From contig NZ_JXQI01000053.1 in NCBI RefSeq assembly GCF_000834015.1, forward strand, positions 1 through 51,954: DNA of 51,954 nt, given 5' to 3'. The stretch is from Prevotella pectinovora (GTDB lineage: Bacteria; Bacteroidota; Bacteroidia; Bacteroidales; Bacteroidaceae). A program made the translations under genes and the position numbers. Shown one piece after another: positions 25,071 to 33,538 of the stretch (position 1 is the first letter of the stretch; every line of letters starts with the position of its first letter). The notes beneath the pieces were generated by a model, which ran no database searches, had not been told where the DNA came from, and worked only from the letters and a program-made list of their open reading frames with translations.

Positions 25071-28000
25071 ATGAAACACAAGACAAGAATCATGAAAAGG
25101 AAAACGATAATCAGCTTATGCTTCGGATGCTTGGCATTGGTTTCCATACCTATCCATGCACAGCAGCAGAACCAGACAATAAAGGGCACCGTGGTTGACC
25201 AGAACGGCGACCCCATCATCGGCGCTACAGTGCGCCTGGTGGGCAGCAAGGGAGCAAACACTGGTGTCATCACCGACATCGACGGTAACTACAGCATCAC
25301 GGCGCCGAAAGGCAGCAAAGTGAACATCTCATACATCGGATATCTATCACAGACGGTAGTGGCCGGCGGAAAAGCACAGCTCAAGGAAGACGCTCAGAAT
25401 CTGGAAGAGGTAGTGGTAGTGGGCTATGGCACACAGAAGAAGGCCCACCTCACCGGTTCTGTCGGCACGGTGCCGATAGACGACATCAAGGACCTCTCTG
25501 GAGCAAGCCTCGCATCATCCCTCTCCGGACTCATCAACGGAGTGAGCGTGAGCGGCGGCGACAGACAGGTGGGACAATCGTCGAGCATCACCATCCGCGA
25601 CGGAGGAGTATTGCGTGACTTCACAGGAAACGCTGCCGGTCCGCTCTACGTCATCGACGGCTACGTATATCCTAACGATATAAAGAACCTGGGCGAGGAG
25701 GCGTTCAACAACCTCGACCCTTCTGAAGTGGAGAACATCTCGGTATTGAAAGACGCATCGGCTGCCGTATATGGAGCTCGCGCCGCAAACGGTGTGATTC
25801 TCGTCACTACGAAAAAGGGAAAGATGGGAGCACCGAAGATTTCATACAACGGCACATTCGGTATCGCCGACGCTATGTCAACACCGAAGATGCTCAACGC
25901 ATACAACTACGGCCGCCTGTATGACATCATGACCGACAACGACCCGAGAAGCACATCGCTGAACCGCACCACGTCATTGTTCCAGCAGGATGAGCTGGAG
26001 GCTATGAAGGGACTGAACTACGACCTGCTCGACAAATACTGGGATACGGCAGTGACTCAGCAGCACAGCGTGAACGTGAGCGGAGCCACCGACAAGGTGA
26101 ACTACTTCGCCGGAATTTCTTACTTCACACAGGACGGTAACCTGGGCAAACTCGACTACGACCGCTGGAACTACCGTGCGGGTGTCGACGTGAAGATAAG
26201 CCGCAACCTGAAGGCCAACCTCAACGTGAGCGGAAACTTCAGCGAACTGAACAAGCCTAACAACTCTATCGGTAACGGAGGACTGGAGAACGACTACCGC
26301 AACCTGCTCTACCGTCCGCGCTACATTCCGGAACAGGTGAACGGCATGCCGATTCTCGGCTACGGTGTGAGCAACGCCCAGACTAACGATTCGCAGACAT
26401 ATTCTTATGGTCTGATGCAGAACAACGGCGACTACGCTGAGACGAAGACAAACAACATGACCGTGAATGCCGGACTGGAATATGACTTTGAATGGAGCAA
26501 GGTGCTCAAGGGTCTGAAGCTGAGGCTGACATACTCTAAGAGCATCAACAATGACAAGGGCAACCAGTATGGTTCCAAGTTCACATTATATAAGATGGTG
26601 AACCGCACCGGTAGCGGACAACATCTCTATACGCCAATCGCCGGCGAGGAATACGACACATACCTCTCACAGGACAATTTCGAGCCAACGACACTCGACA
26701 ACGGCAACTATATCTCTCGTTCCATGTCGCGCATGGACAACTACCAGATAAACTTCACGGCAAGCTACGGACGCAAGTTCGGTCTCCACGACGTCAATGC
26801 CCTCTTCTCAATAGAGAAGTCGGAGTCTGAATACGAGGATCTGGGCGGTCATGCCACGGAACCTTATTCATTCACCAACTTCCAGTCTAACGGTGCTTCG
26901 GGCACTAAGACTCCAAGCTGGTCGAGAAGCGAGTCGGCAAGTCTCTCATATATCGGACGCTTGAACTACGCCTATGCCGACAAGTACCTCTTCGAGTTCC
27001 TCATCCGTTCTGACGCTTCCACAAAGTTCGCCCCCAAGAACTACTGGGGTGTGTTCCCGTCAGCAAGTATCGGATGGGTGATGTCACAGGAGAAGTGGTT
27101 CAACAATGCCCTGCCATGGGTTGACTTCCTCAAGCTCAGAGGATCATTCGGTCTGACAGGCCGCGACAACACCACAGCATGGCTCTGGATGCAGCACTAC
27201 GGCATCTGGAACAAGACAAGCGACAATGCCGTGTTTGGAGAAGGAACGACAAACAGCGGACAGTCGATACGTATGGATAACGGTAATGCCGACGTGAACT
27301 ACGACGTGCATTGGGACAAGTCGTACAAGGCAAACTTCGGTATCGACTTCAACGTGCTCTCACAGCGTCTCGCCGTGACTCTCGAGGCATACAAGGTGTG
27401 GAACCGTGAGATGTTCATGAACCTGTCACAGTCGGTACCGGCAACGGTGGGCTGTCTGTCGGCTTCTACCAACCTTGGCAAGATCGACAACTGGGGCTAT
27501 GAGGCAAGCATCACATGGAGAGACAAGATAGGCAAAGACTTCAAATACCGCATCGGTGTGAACTTCGGCTATAGCGACAACAAGGTCATCAACAGCGACT
27601 TCGCAACCGACTACGTGTATAAAACAGTGCAGAAGGGCGACCGCTTCGACATCGGAACATGGGGAATGGAATGCCTCGGAATGTTCCGAAGCTATCAGGA
27701 GATTCAGGAGTATGTGAAGAAATACAACATCACCAACTATATGGGAATGGCTCCAGACCAGATCAAGCCGGGTATGCTTATCTATAAGGATGTGCGCGGA
27801 GCTGGCGGTACAGGAACGCCCGACGGTATCGTCAACGCCAACGACGATCAGGTGCGCATCTCCCACCGTGCCAGCAACCCATACGGATTCACCACCAACC
27901 TTCATGCCGAGTGGAAGGGACTCTCTGTAACGGCTCAGCTCAGCGCCAGCTGGGGTTCGCGTTCTGTGATTCCTACATCTGCCCTCAAGGCTTCTTACGG

Positions 28001-28391
28001 CATTGAAGCACAGAACATGCCTTCGTTCTGGAATCCTGACGATGTGTTCGTATACAACGACATAACAGACGGAGCAGGCAATGTGGTGGTATCACAGAAC
28101 CGCGACGGTTCGCTGCCAAACCCATCATACAACATCAACAGCCAGGCATCAAGCTTCTGGACTGTCAGCGGCACAAGGGTTTCGCTTAACCGTCTCACCG
28201 TGGCTTACAAGATTCCTAAGATGGCATGGTTCAAGACAATCGGCCTGGAGAGCGCCAGGGTGAACATCACAGGACAGAACCTGCTGAGTTTCTACAACCC
28301 CTACCCTGACAACTTCATCGACCCTCAGTGCAGCTACGGCAGCTATCCTAAGCTCCGCAAATGGACTATCGGTGTGAACCTGACTTTCTAA
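25071..28391 (+). CDS. SusC/RagA family TonB-dependent outer-membrane transporter
   Basis: A signal peptide ends near IPIHAQ, with a second possible start at the ATG at 25092 (MKRKTIISLCFGCLALVS). The carboxypeptidase-regulatory-like domain follows (IKGTVVDQNGDPIIGATV), then the TonB-plug region with EEVVVVGYGTQKKAHLTGS and YVIDGYVYP, the VLKDASAAVYGARAANGVI segment, and the 22-strand barrel ending in RKWTIGVNLTF. It imports oligosaccharides with its SusD lid. The length of 1106 residues is normal. It lies 27 bp after the beta-helix lipoprotein and 30 bp before SusD. Confidence 0.95.
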   Translation: MKHKTRIMKRKTIISLCFGCLALVSIPIHAQQQNQTIKGTVVDQNGDPIIGATVRLVGSKGANTGVITDIDGNYSITAPKGSKVNISYIGYLSQTVVAGGKAQLKEDAQNLEEVVVVGYGTQKKAHLTGSVGTVPIDDIKDLSGASLASSLSGLINGVSVSGGDRQVGQSSSITIRDGGVLRDFTGNAAGPLYVIDGYVYPNDIKNLGEEAFNNLDPSEVENISVLKDASAAVYGARAANGVILVTTKKGKMGAPKISYNGTFGIADAMSTPKMLNAYNYGRLYDIMTDNDPRSTSLNRTTSLFQQDELEAMKGLNYDLLDKYWDTAVTQQHSVNVSGATDKVNYFAGISYFTQDGNLGKLDYDRWNYRAGVDVKISRNLKANLNVSGNFSELNKPNNSIGNGGLENDYRNLLYRPRYIPEQVNGMPILGYGVSNAQTNDSQTYSYGLMQNNGDYAETKTNNMTVNAGLEYDFEWSKVLKGLKLRLTYSKSINNDKGNQYGSKFTLYKMVNRTGSGQHLYTPIAGEEYDTYLSQDNFEPTTLDNGNYISRSMSRMDNYQINFTASYGRKFGLHDVNALFSIEKSESEYEDLGGHATEPYSFTNFQSNGASGTKTPSWSRSESASLSYIGRLNYAYADKYLFEFLIRSDASTKFAPKNYWGVFPSASIGWVMSQEKWFNNALPWVDFLKLRGSFGLTGRDNTTAWLWMQHYGIWNKTSDNAVFGEGTTNSGQSIRMDNGNADVNYDVHWDKSYKANFGIDFNVLSQRLAVTLEAYKVWNREMFMNLSQSVPATVGCLSASTNLGKIDNWGYEASITWRDKIGKDFKYRIGVNFGYSDNKVINSDFATDYVYKTVQKGDRFDIGTWGMECLGMFRSYQEIQEYVKKYNITNYMGMAPDQIKPGMLIYKDVRGAGGTGTPDGIVNANDDQVRISHRASNPYGFTTNLHAEWKGLSVTAQLSASWGSRSVIPTSALKASYGIEAQNMPSFWNPDDVFVYNDITDGAGNVVVSQNRDGSLPNPSYNINSQASSFWTVSGTRVSLNRLTVAYKIPKMAWFKTIGLESARVNITGQNLLSFYNPYPDNFIDPQCSYGSYPKLRKWTIGVNLTF

Positions 28392-28421
28392 CGTATAACT
28401 CATAATCAAGGAATAACAACA

Positions 28422-30638
28422 ATGAACAAGAATATAATAAAAGTTTGCAGCATCGCGTTTGCAGCATCTTTTCTCGCCTCATGTAGCGACAGTTTCCTCG
28501 AGGAGAAGAAAGACAACAACAACGTGAACAAGGAGGTCTACAACGACTTCACCGGAGCACAGCTGCGCGTCAACTCCATCTATGGCGAATGCCTTCCAAA
28601 CCCAAGTTCAGTATCGGGATGGAACAACAACTGCACGGGTCTCGCTTCCGACATACAGGCAAAAGCTACAGAGGAATACTGCGGAATGAGCGGTTCGAGC
28701 GAACAGAGCTTCGTGAATCCTCTCTATGAGCTTGATGCCCTTACCGGCAACGTGGTGCCTGATTATTTCACCAATGAGCAGAAGCATCTCTCCAACGTTT
28801 GGGGACGCATCCGCAACATCAACGACGTGATTGCCGGACTGGAAGGCTGCACACTGAGCGAGAGCCAGAAGAACCAGTTGCTCGGACAGGCTTACTTCTT
28901 CCGTGCATGGTGTTACTACCAGCTTGTGAAATGGTATGGCGGTGTGCCTATCATAAAGGAAGTGCAGGAAACTTCTCCAAGTTCGTTCACACCTCGTTCA
29001 TCGGCAAAAGACTGCTTCTCTTTCATCATCAGCGATCTCGACACCTCTGCCAAACTGCTCACCGATGCCACCACACATGGCGGATGGAGCGGAGAAAACT
29101 GGGGCAGAGTGACTTCCGGCACGGCGCTTGCCTTGAAAGGACGCGTAATGGTGTTGTGGGCAAGTCCGATGTTCAACCGCGCCAACGACCAGCAGCGCTG
29201 GAAGGATGCCTACGAGGCAATAAAGGAGAGTCTGCCAGTGCTCAACGCCTGTGGATACGACCTCTACACCGGTACTGACGATGTCAACGCTTCTGCCTTC
29301 GCCACGATATTCGGACAGACGAAGAACTGCGAAGATGTATTCGTTACGCTCTTCAACACCGAAGACCCTATGCAGAGCGGCGAGGCTGGCGACAAGGGAA
29401 AGAACAACTACTGGGAGAACAATATCCGTCCGGCAAACACCAACAACCGCACCGGCGGTATGGAACCGTCGGCAATGATCGTCGACATGTTCCCTATGGC
29501 TGACGGCAAGCTGCCTTCTTCGGCATCTACATACAACAAGCTGGAGAAGTCTTCATTTGAATACGACCGCAACTATCCGTTCATGAACCGTGACCCTCGC
29601 TTCTACCGCACCTTCGCCTTCCCTGGTGTGCGTTGGGCTTACAACGGCGATGCCAGTCAGGGCGGAGTGAACAACAACCCTCAGGACGGTGCCAACTATG
29701 CTCTTTGGAACTATGTATGGTATACCAACCAGGATGATGCGGGCAACGTGGAGAGCGGTGAGGCTTATGGTGCCGACAACCTGCTGAAAAACAAAAAGGG
29801 TCTCTACGTCAGAAAGCGCACAAGCGACTACGACCTCGGTTCATCGCTCTATGTATACAACAGCGGTTACTCTCGTGGCGCATTTGCCAGAAGCGCTTCG
29901 CCATTCATCGAGATCCGCTACGCCGAAGTTCTCCTCAACTATGCTGAGGCTGCATGTGGCGCCGGTCACATGGATGTGGCTGTAGAACAGTTGCAGAAAA
30001 TTCGTTCGAGAGTGGGCTACACGGCAGAAAACAACTACGGTCTGCCTGCCAATCTTGCTTCCGACCAGGCTACTTGTATGAGTGCCGTACTGCTGGAGCG
30101 CCAGATAGAATTGGCATACGAGGGCAAGCGTTTCGACGATATGCGCCGCTGGATGCTCTACGATGGTGGAGCGACAAAGGTAGCAGGTGCGCCCGACACT
30201 TGGACTCTCACCGGATGGGGCGGCAACACCTGTCAGTGGCTCGGATTCACACCGCTCAACGGACAGCGTCGCGAGCGCATGGAGTTCCGTGTGGCCGACA
30301 AATATGGTGTTGGCGGCACTACCTACGAGAGCGACCCTCTCATCAAGGCTGGTGTCAGCCGCTGTCAGCCGATAGACCTGCGTAAGCCGCTTGCCACACA
30401 GCAGGAGCAGCTCAAGACATGGTATCAGGAGAATCTCGTGAGAAAGGACAACAAGGGTGACGGCCGTGACTCTTACCATCAGGATCTCACCATCAGCTAT
30501 CGCGCAAAATACTACTTCCTCGGCTTCTCGCTCGGAGCAATGAACCGCAACGATGCTCGTCTGAAGCAGACAATCGGATGGAGCGACAACCGCGGCGGTA
30601 CCGGTACTTTCGACCCGCTGGCTGAAACAAGCAAATAA
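28422..30638 (+). CDS. SusD/RagB family glycan-binding lipoprotein
   Basis: A lipobox at LASC (Cys21) anchors the protein at the cell surface. Family landmarks are DSFLEEKKDNN, QKNQLLGQAYFFRAWCYYQLVKWYGGVPII (the tetratricopeptide core), ALKGRVMVLWASPMFN, IRYAEVLLNYAEAACGAG and LERQIELAYEGKRFDDMRRW. At 738 residues it is longer than many SusD proteins, with additional loops in the ligand-facing half. It forms the lid on the SusC barrel and hands oligosaccharides over. It is the last gene of the operon, with a strong terminator 23 bp downstream. Confidence 0.95.
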   Translation: MNKNIIKVCSIAFAASFLASCSDSFLEEKKDNNNVNKEVYNDFTGAQLRVNSIYGECLPNPSSVSGWNNNCTGLASDIQAKATEEYCGMSGSSEQSFVNPLYELDALTGNVVPDYFTNEQKHLSNVWGRIRNINDVIAGLEGCTLSESQKNQLLGQAYFFRAWCYYQLVKWYGGVPIIKEVQETSPSSFTPRSSAKDCFSFIISDLDTSAKLLTDATTHGGWSGENWGRVTSGTALALKGRVMVLWASPMFNRANDQQRWKDAYEAIKESLPVLNACGYDLYTGTDDVNASAFATIFGQTKNCEDVFVTLFNTEDPMQSGEAGDKGKNNYWENNIRPANTNNRTGGMEPSAMIVDMFPMADGKLPSSASTYNKLEKSSFEYDRNYPFMNRDPRFYRTFAFPGVRWAYNGDASQGGVNNNPQDGANYALWNYVWYTNQDDAGNVESGEAYGADNLLKNKKGLYVRKRTSDYDLGSSLYVYNSGYSRGAFARSASPFIEIRYAEVLLNYAEAACGAGHMDVAVEQLQKIRSRVGYTAENNYGLPANLASDQATCMSAVLLERQIELAYEGKRFDDMRRWMLYDGGATKVAGAPDTWTLTGWGGNTCQWLGFTPLNGQRRERMEFRVADKYGVGGTTYESDPLIKAGVSRCQPIDLRKPLATQQEQLKTWYQENLVRKDNKGDGRDSYHQDLTISYRAKYYFLGFSLGAMNRNDARLKQTIGWSDNRGGTGTFDPLAETSK

Positions 30639-30660
30639 CAGGAGTCTGAACTCGACAAAT

Positions 30661-30695
30661 AAAAATGGCACGCCATCATTCGGCGTGCCATTTTT
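30661..30695. terminator. Rho-independent terminator of the SusC/D operon
   Basis: AAAAATGGCACGCC (30661-30674) and GGCGTGCCATTTTT (30682-30695) form a perfect 14-bp stem with a 7-base loop and a T tract. It is symmetrical and could act on both strands. Confidence 0.9.
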
Positions 30696-30700
30696 ATTTG

Positions 30701-30962
30701 AATCCCAACCAGTCATTAGCTGAAACAGATTGTCCGTCTAACCCAAGCAAGTTCTGATGAGCGATTAGGGTTTAACCCAAAACGGTCATTAGGGCTTGCC
30801 TGGATTTTGTTTTTTAGAAGAGTGGATTTTGTTTGGCTTTTAATGAGTAATAGCGGGCTATTGCGAATTAAAAACAAGCAAAAGACGCCTTATAAAAAGC
30901 AAAAGACTGCAAGCAGTTATTAAAATTATACATTAAACGGCCTAATGACCGATTTGGGTTTA
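30701..30962. repeat. Stop-codon-associated repeat family, full copy
   Basis: A lone arm (CCCAACCAGTCATTAG, about 30704-30719) precedes the full copy. The latter starts at AACCCAAAACGGTCATTAGG (about 30774-30793) and runs through TGCCTGGATTTTG, the palindrome AATAGCGGGCTATT, and CAAGCAAAAGACGCCTTATA to the inverted arm CCTAATGACCGATTTGGG (about 30941-30958). The arm ends in TTTAA, which on the minus strand supplies the TAA stop of the next gene. It fills the gap between convergent genes. Confidence 0.8.
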
Positions 30963-31442
30963 AGCCTCTTGCCCTTTCTTCTCCAGATAGTCGGCGAATA
31001 TTCTTGCGGCACTTTCCACCTTTGCCGCACAAGGACGCTTCTTGTAGTATTCCGCCGTGCGCTCCGAAGCCACATAGCTGTTTGCAGCCTTCTCGTAGCC
31101 TTTCAGTCCGAGGATTTCGGCACAGATTATAGAACCGTTCTGCTGCTTTGATTCTTCGAGCAGCTGCTGCACAATCTTGTAGCAATGTGATTTTCCCTCG
31201 TTGTCAGCGCCCTCGGTCTGTCCTTCTTCCAGACCAATGAGCATCACCAGTCCCGACACAGCGCCACACATCATGCGCATCTTGCCTACTCCGCCACCGA
31301 ATCCTGCAGCGATTTTCAGAGCCAGTTTCTCGTCGAGTCCATAGATGTCTGCAAAAGCAGCCACCACACTCTGACAGCAGCCATAGCCCTGCATAAAATA
31401 GTCAACGGCACGATTTACGCGTGCTTCCAATTCTTCTTTCAT
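30960..31442 (-). CDS. C_GCAxxG_C_C family protein
   Basis: The start at 31442 (MKEELEARVNRAVDYF) fits the family; the longer frame adds promoter sequence. The 160-residue protein has the cysteine pattern of this redox- or metal-related family: GYGCCQSVVAAFADIYGLD, then FGGGVGKMRMMCGAVSG, HCYKIV and IICAEILGL. Members are small cytosolic or membrane-associated proteins of unproven function, suspected in metal or redox handling. A -7 box TACATTTG lies on the minus strand at 31488-31495. Its stop codon is part of a repeat-family arm. Confidence 0.8.
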   Translation of the reverse strand: MKEELEARVNRAVDYFMQGYGCCQSVVAAFADIYGLDEKLALKIAAGFGGGVGKMRMMCGAVSGLVMLIGLEEGQTEGADNEGKSHCYKIVQQLLEESKQQNGSIICAEILGLKGYEKAANSYVASERTAEYYKKRPCAAKVESAARIFADYLEKKGQEA

Positions 31443-31540
31443 GTTTATTGTTTTGTTTAAAGTTTTGTTTTTCTTATAAAAAGTCTGCAAATGTAACGTC
31501 TTATTTCGGAAAAGACTATACGTCTGTTATAAAAAACCGG

Positions 31541-31680
31541 TTACTCCCCAACAGTCTGATGCCCGATTTGTGGTATACAAATATCTGCCAGCTTTTCTAT
31601 TACATTGTCTAACTGCTCCCGATAAATCAGTCCCTCCACATATTCTTCCGGAATGGCACTGTAACCAAATATCGCTCCCA
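31541..31680 (-). pseudogene. Out-of-frame C-terminal tail of a second ADP-ribosylglycohydrolase
   Basis: In another frame from the ADP-ribosylglycohydrolase at 31627, and overlapping its last 18 codons, the minus strand reads LGAIFGYSAIPEEYVEGLIY and continues REQLDNVIEKLAD before a TAA at 31541-31543... the closing residues are QTVGE. The pattern (small-residue run, then AIPEE, then a hydrophobic helix ending EKLAD) is what I know from the C-termini of many DraG-like hydrolases, while the main gene ends in the different but also normal GYLPDDMLKVLKDWE tail. A deletion between two tandem paralogues would explain it. The left boundary of the remnant is approximate. Confidence 0.4.
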
Positions 31681-32460
31681 GTCTTTCAGCACTTTGAGCA
31701 TGTCGTCTGGCAGATAGCCCAAAGCTTTTCTCCGCATCTCTTCGGGAATCGGCCATATTGCCTCTGCTATACTTCCCACTATGGCACCGAGGGTATCGGC
31801 ATCCGCCCCAAGAGAAACGGCAGTGCGGATGGCATCCTCAAAGTTGACGCTCTTGCTTATGATGCATAATGCCACTGGAACGGTTCCCTGACAAGTCTCG
31901 TCAAACCTGTTCAATACAGACTCTCGACGTATATTGATGTCGTATCCAGAGAATTCCACGCATGGAGCTATCACCTTCTCCATCATCTCGCCATGAAGAA
32001 CAGGTTCTCCTTGATGACACCTGCGCAGCTTCAATGCCAGATGTATGGCAAGGGCTACGGTCTGTGCGCCCTTGATACCCTCCGGATGGTTGTGTGTGCA
32101 GGCTGCCGACTGTTCTGCATTGGCAAGCACACTCTCTTTGTCGGCGAATGCCCACCCTATGGCACTCACTCTCATCGCCGCTCCATTGCCATAAGAACCA
32201 TAGGGCTGTGGTTCGTCGCTTCTCACCCACGCATTGAAACGGCCTCCATAGCTACCCATAGGGTTTGGATAGCGTCTGCACCATTCATGTAGAGCCGCTC
32301 CGTAGCTCTTCTGATGCATTATGGCATCTGCCACGGCAATAGTGCAGATGGTATCGTCGGTAAAGTCGTTCTTGTCGGAAAACAACTCGAAATTATAATC
32401 ATTGGTGGAGAAAAACTCCCAACGGCTACCGACAATGTCGCCGATTATCGCTCCTAACAT
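31627..32460 (-). CDS. ADP-ribosylglycohydrolase (DraG/ARH family)
   Basis: The 277-residue protein opens MLGAIIGDIVGSRWEF. It carries the two metal-binding clusters of the family, FTDDT (Thr34-Asp35-Asp36) and GADADTLGA (Asp220, Asp222), plus the middle NGAAMRVSAIGWAF and CTHNHPEGI. It should remove ADP-ribose from proteins, nucleic acids or small conjugates with two Mg2+ ions. It follows the NUDIX gene by 22 bp in one operon, so released ADP-ribose could be sensed or cleaved by the neighbour. The last codons overlap an out-of-frame remnant of a second family member. Confidence 0.85.
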   Translation of the reverse strand: MLGAIIGDIVGSRWEFFSTNDYNFELFSDKNDFTDDTICTIAVADAIMHQKSYGAALHEWCRRYPNPMGSYGGRFNAWVRSDEPQPYGSYGNGAAMRVSAIGWAFADKESVLANAEQSAACTHNHPEGIKGAQTVALAIHLALKLRRCHQGEPVLHGEMMEKVIAPCVEFSGYDINIRRESVLNRFDETCQGTVPVALCIISKSVNFEDAIRTAVSLGADADTLGAIVGSIAEAIWPIPEEMRRKALGYLPDDMLKVLKDWERYLVTVPFRKNMWRD

Positions 32461-32482
32461 AGTATATTAATCGTTGTGTATT

Positions 32483-33163
32483 TTAAAATTCCAGCCGGAA
32501 TCCTTTCTGCTTCAATTCTTTGTATTTGTCCTCATTGAAACTGAAGAGGAAAGCCTTGCGCTTTGGCGTAGGCCACACCGTCTCGTCGAGTTGTGTGAGG
32601 ATGTCGAGATGCAGCATCTTCTTGGCAAAGTTGCGGCGGTCGAAATGCACGCCGAGGATTGCTTCGTATAGCAGCTGCAGTTCCTTGAGCGTGAATTTTT
32701 CGGGCAGCAGGTCAAAGCCTATGGGCTGGAAGTGGATTCGCTCGCGCAATTTGCTCATCGCCATGCGCAGGATGCTCTCGTGGTCGAATGCCAACTGTGG
32801 GATTTCATCCATTGAGAACCACTGTGCCTTGGCAGCATCATCGCCTCCCTTCACCTCTTCCGTCTTCACCAGGGCAAGAAAGGCGATGGAGATGACGCGC
32901 TCTCGTGGGTCGCGGTTGGGCGAACTGAAGCAGTGGAACTGTTCCAGATAAGTGGCTGTCAGATTTGTCTCTTCCTTCAGTTCTCTCATAGCTCCCTCTT
33001 CGGCGCTCTCGTCCATCTTCAGGAAACCGCCAGGGAACGCCCATTTCCCTTTGAATGGGTCAATGCCGCGCTGTATGAGCAGGATTTTGAGTTTCATTCC
33101 GTCGAAGCCGAAAATCACGCAGTCTGTAGCGACTGCCGGATGTGGATATTTGTAGCTATACAT
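32483..33163 (-). CDS. NUDIX hydrolase with C-terminal winged helix (NrtR-like)
   Basis: The 226-residue protein has an N-terminal NUDIX domain. Its box is complete from Gly46 to Glu65 (Gly46, Glu52, Arg60, Glu61, Glu64, Glu65), with only the last glycine replaced by Asn67. Residues 150-226 resemble the winged helix of NrtR-type regulators (FTLKELQLLYEAIL, FDRRNFAKKML). Such proteins either hydrolyse ADP-ribose or sense it to control NAD or sugar genes. An intact box suggests retained hydrolase activity. It leads the operon with the ADP-ribosylglycohydrolase, and a palindrome at its transcription start could be its own operator. Confidence 0.85.
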   Translation of the reverse strand: MYSYKYPHPAVATDCVIFGFDGMKLKILLIQRGIDPFKGKWAFPGGFLKMDESAEEGAMRELKEETNLTATYLEQFHCFSSPNRDPRERVISIAFLALVKTEEVKGGDDAAKAQWFSMDEIPQLAFDHESILRMAMSKLRERIHFQPIGFDLLPEKFTLKELQLLYEAILGVHFDRRNFAKKMLHLDILTQLDETVWPTPKRKAFLFSFNEDKYKELKQKGFRLEF

Positions 33164-33209
33164 TTTCTCTTCTATTTTCTCGATTGTTTTATGTTCCTCT
33201 TACACCCTT

Positions 33210-33224
33210 GCGTAAGTTTTACGC
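33210..33224. promoter_or_regulatory. Palindromic operator candidate at the NUDIX promoter
   Basis: GCGTAAGTTTTACGC has perfect 6-bp arms around GTT. It starts three bases downstream of the -7 box and should cover the transcription start, a position typical for a repressor. Autoregulation by the NrtR-like protein is the simplest reading. Confidence 0.5.
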
Positions 33225-33226
33225 CG

Positions 33227-33258
33227 CAAAGATAATCACTTTTAGTATAAGCCCCAAA
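33227..33258 (-). promoter_or_regulatory. Promoter of the NUDIX-ADP-ribosylglycohydrolase operon
   Basis: On the minus strand TTTG (33255-33258), a 20-bp spacer and TATCTTTG (33227-33234) match the Bacteroidetes consensus exactly. The start codon is 63 bp downstream. Confidence 0.75.
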
Positions 33259-33270
33259 TGTTATAGTAAA

Positions 33271-33318
33271 AATCGAGCAAAAGACGCCTTATAAAAAACA
33301 AAATAATGACCGACTTGG
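33271..33318. repeat. Repeat-family fragment (internal block plus right arm)
   Basis: GAGCAAAAGACGCCTTATAA is joined directly to AATGACCGACTTGGGATAA. Both are pieces of the full copies at 15.5 and 30.8 kb, with the middle deleted. Confidence 0.6.
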
Positions 33319-33344
33319 GATAATTACAACTTTTCCACAATTAT

Positions 33345-33443
33345 CATCAACCATCTGGTCGCTTTCACACAAACCACTGAAATACAAGTACTTCCGTCTT
33401 TTCACACCCACAAAAACCATCGGGCAACTGTCTGGATGGTTGG
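33345..33443. repeat. Small inverted-repeat-bounded segment
   Basis: ATCAACCATCTGGTCGC at the left end and CTGTCTGGATGGTTGG at the right end are inverted relatives of one another, about 99 bp apart. The same motifs occur rearranged at 9460-9505. It may be a minimal mobile element. No coding frame is visible in it. Confidence 0.35.
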
Positions 33444-33457
33444 CTATATTTCAGGAA

Positions 33458-33534
33458 AAAGTATAATTTATTAAACTTTTATTTGCACGAACAAGGAAAT
33501 TCTCCTATATTTGCGTCGAAAGTATAATATATTA
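33458..33534 (+). promoter_or_regulatory. HipB-type promoter with two flanking operators
   Basis: The promoter TTTG (33482-33485), N20, TATATTTG (33506-33513) is a perfect consensus. It is bracketed by two direct repeats, AAAGTATAATTTATTA (33458-33473) and AAAGTATAATATATTA (33519-33534), which differ at one base. The second contains the palindrome TAATATATTA and ends five bases before the antitoxin start codon. The layout is that of an autorepressed toxin-antitoxin operon. Confidence 0.65.
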
Positions 33535-33538
33535 GACA

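Noticed and set aside
29841..30716. Long open frame antisense to susD (291 codons)
   Set aside because: It runs through the SusC/D terminator and has no family features. The plus strand is clearly coding here.
31627..32460. ADP-ribosylglycohydrolase treated as a frameshifted pseudogene
   Set aside because: The main frame already has a normal family C-terminus and both metal-binding clusters. The shifted tail is better explained as a remnant of a second gene.
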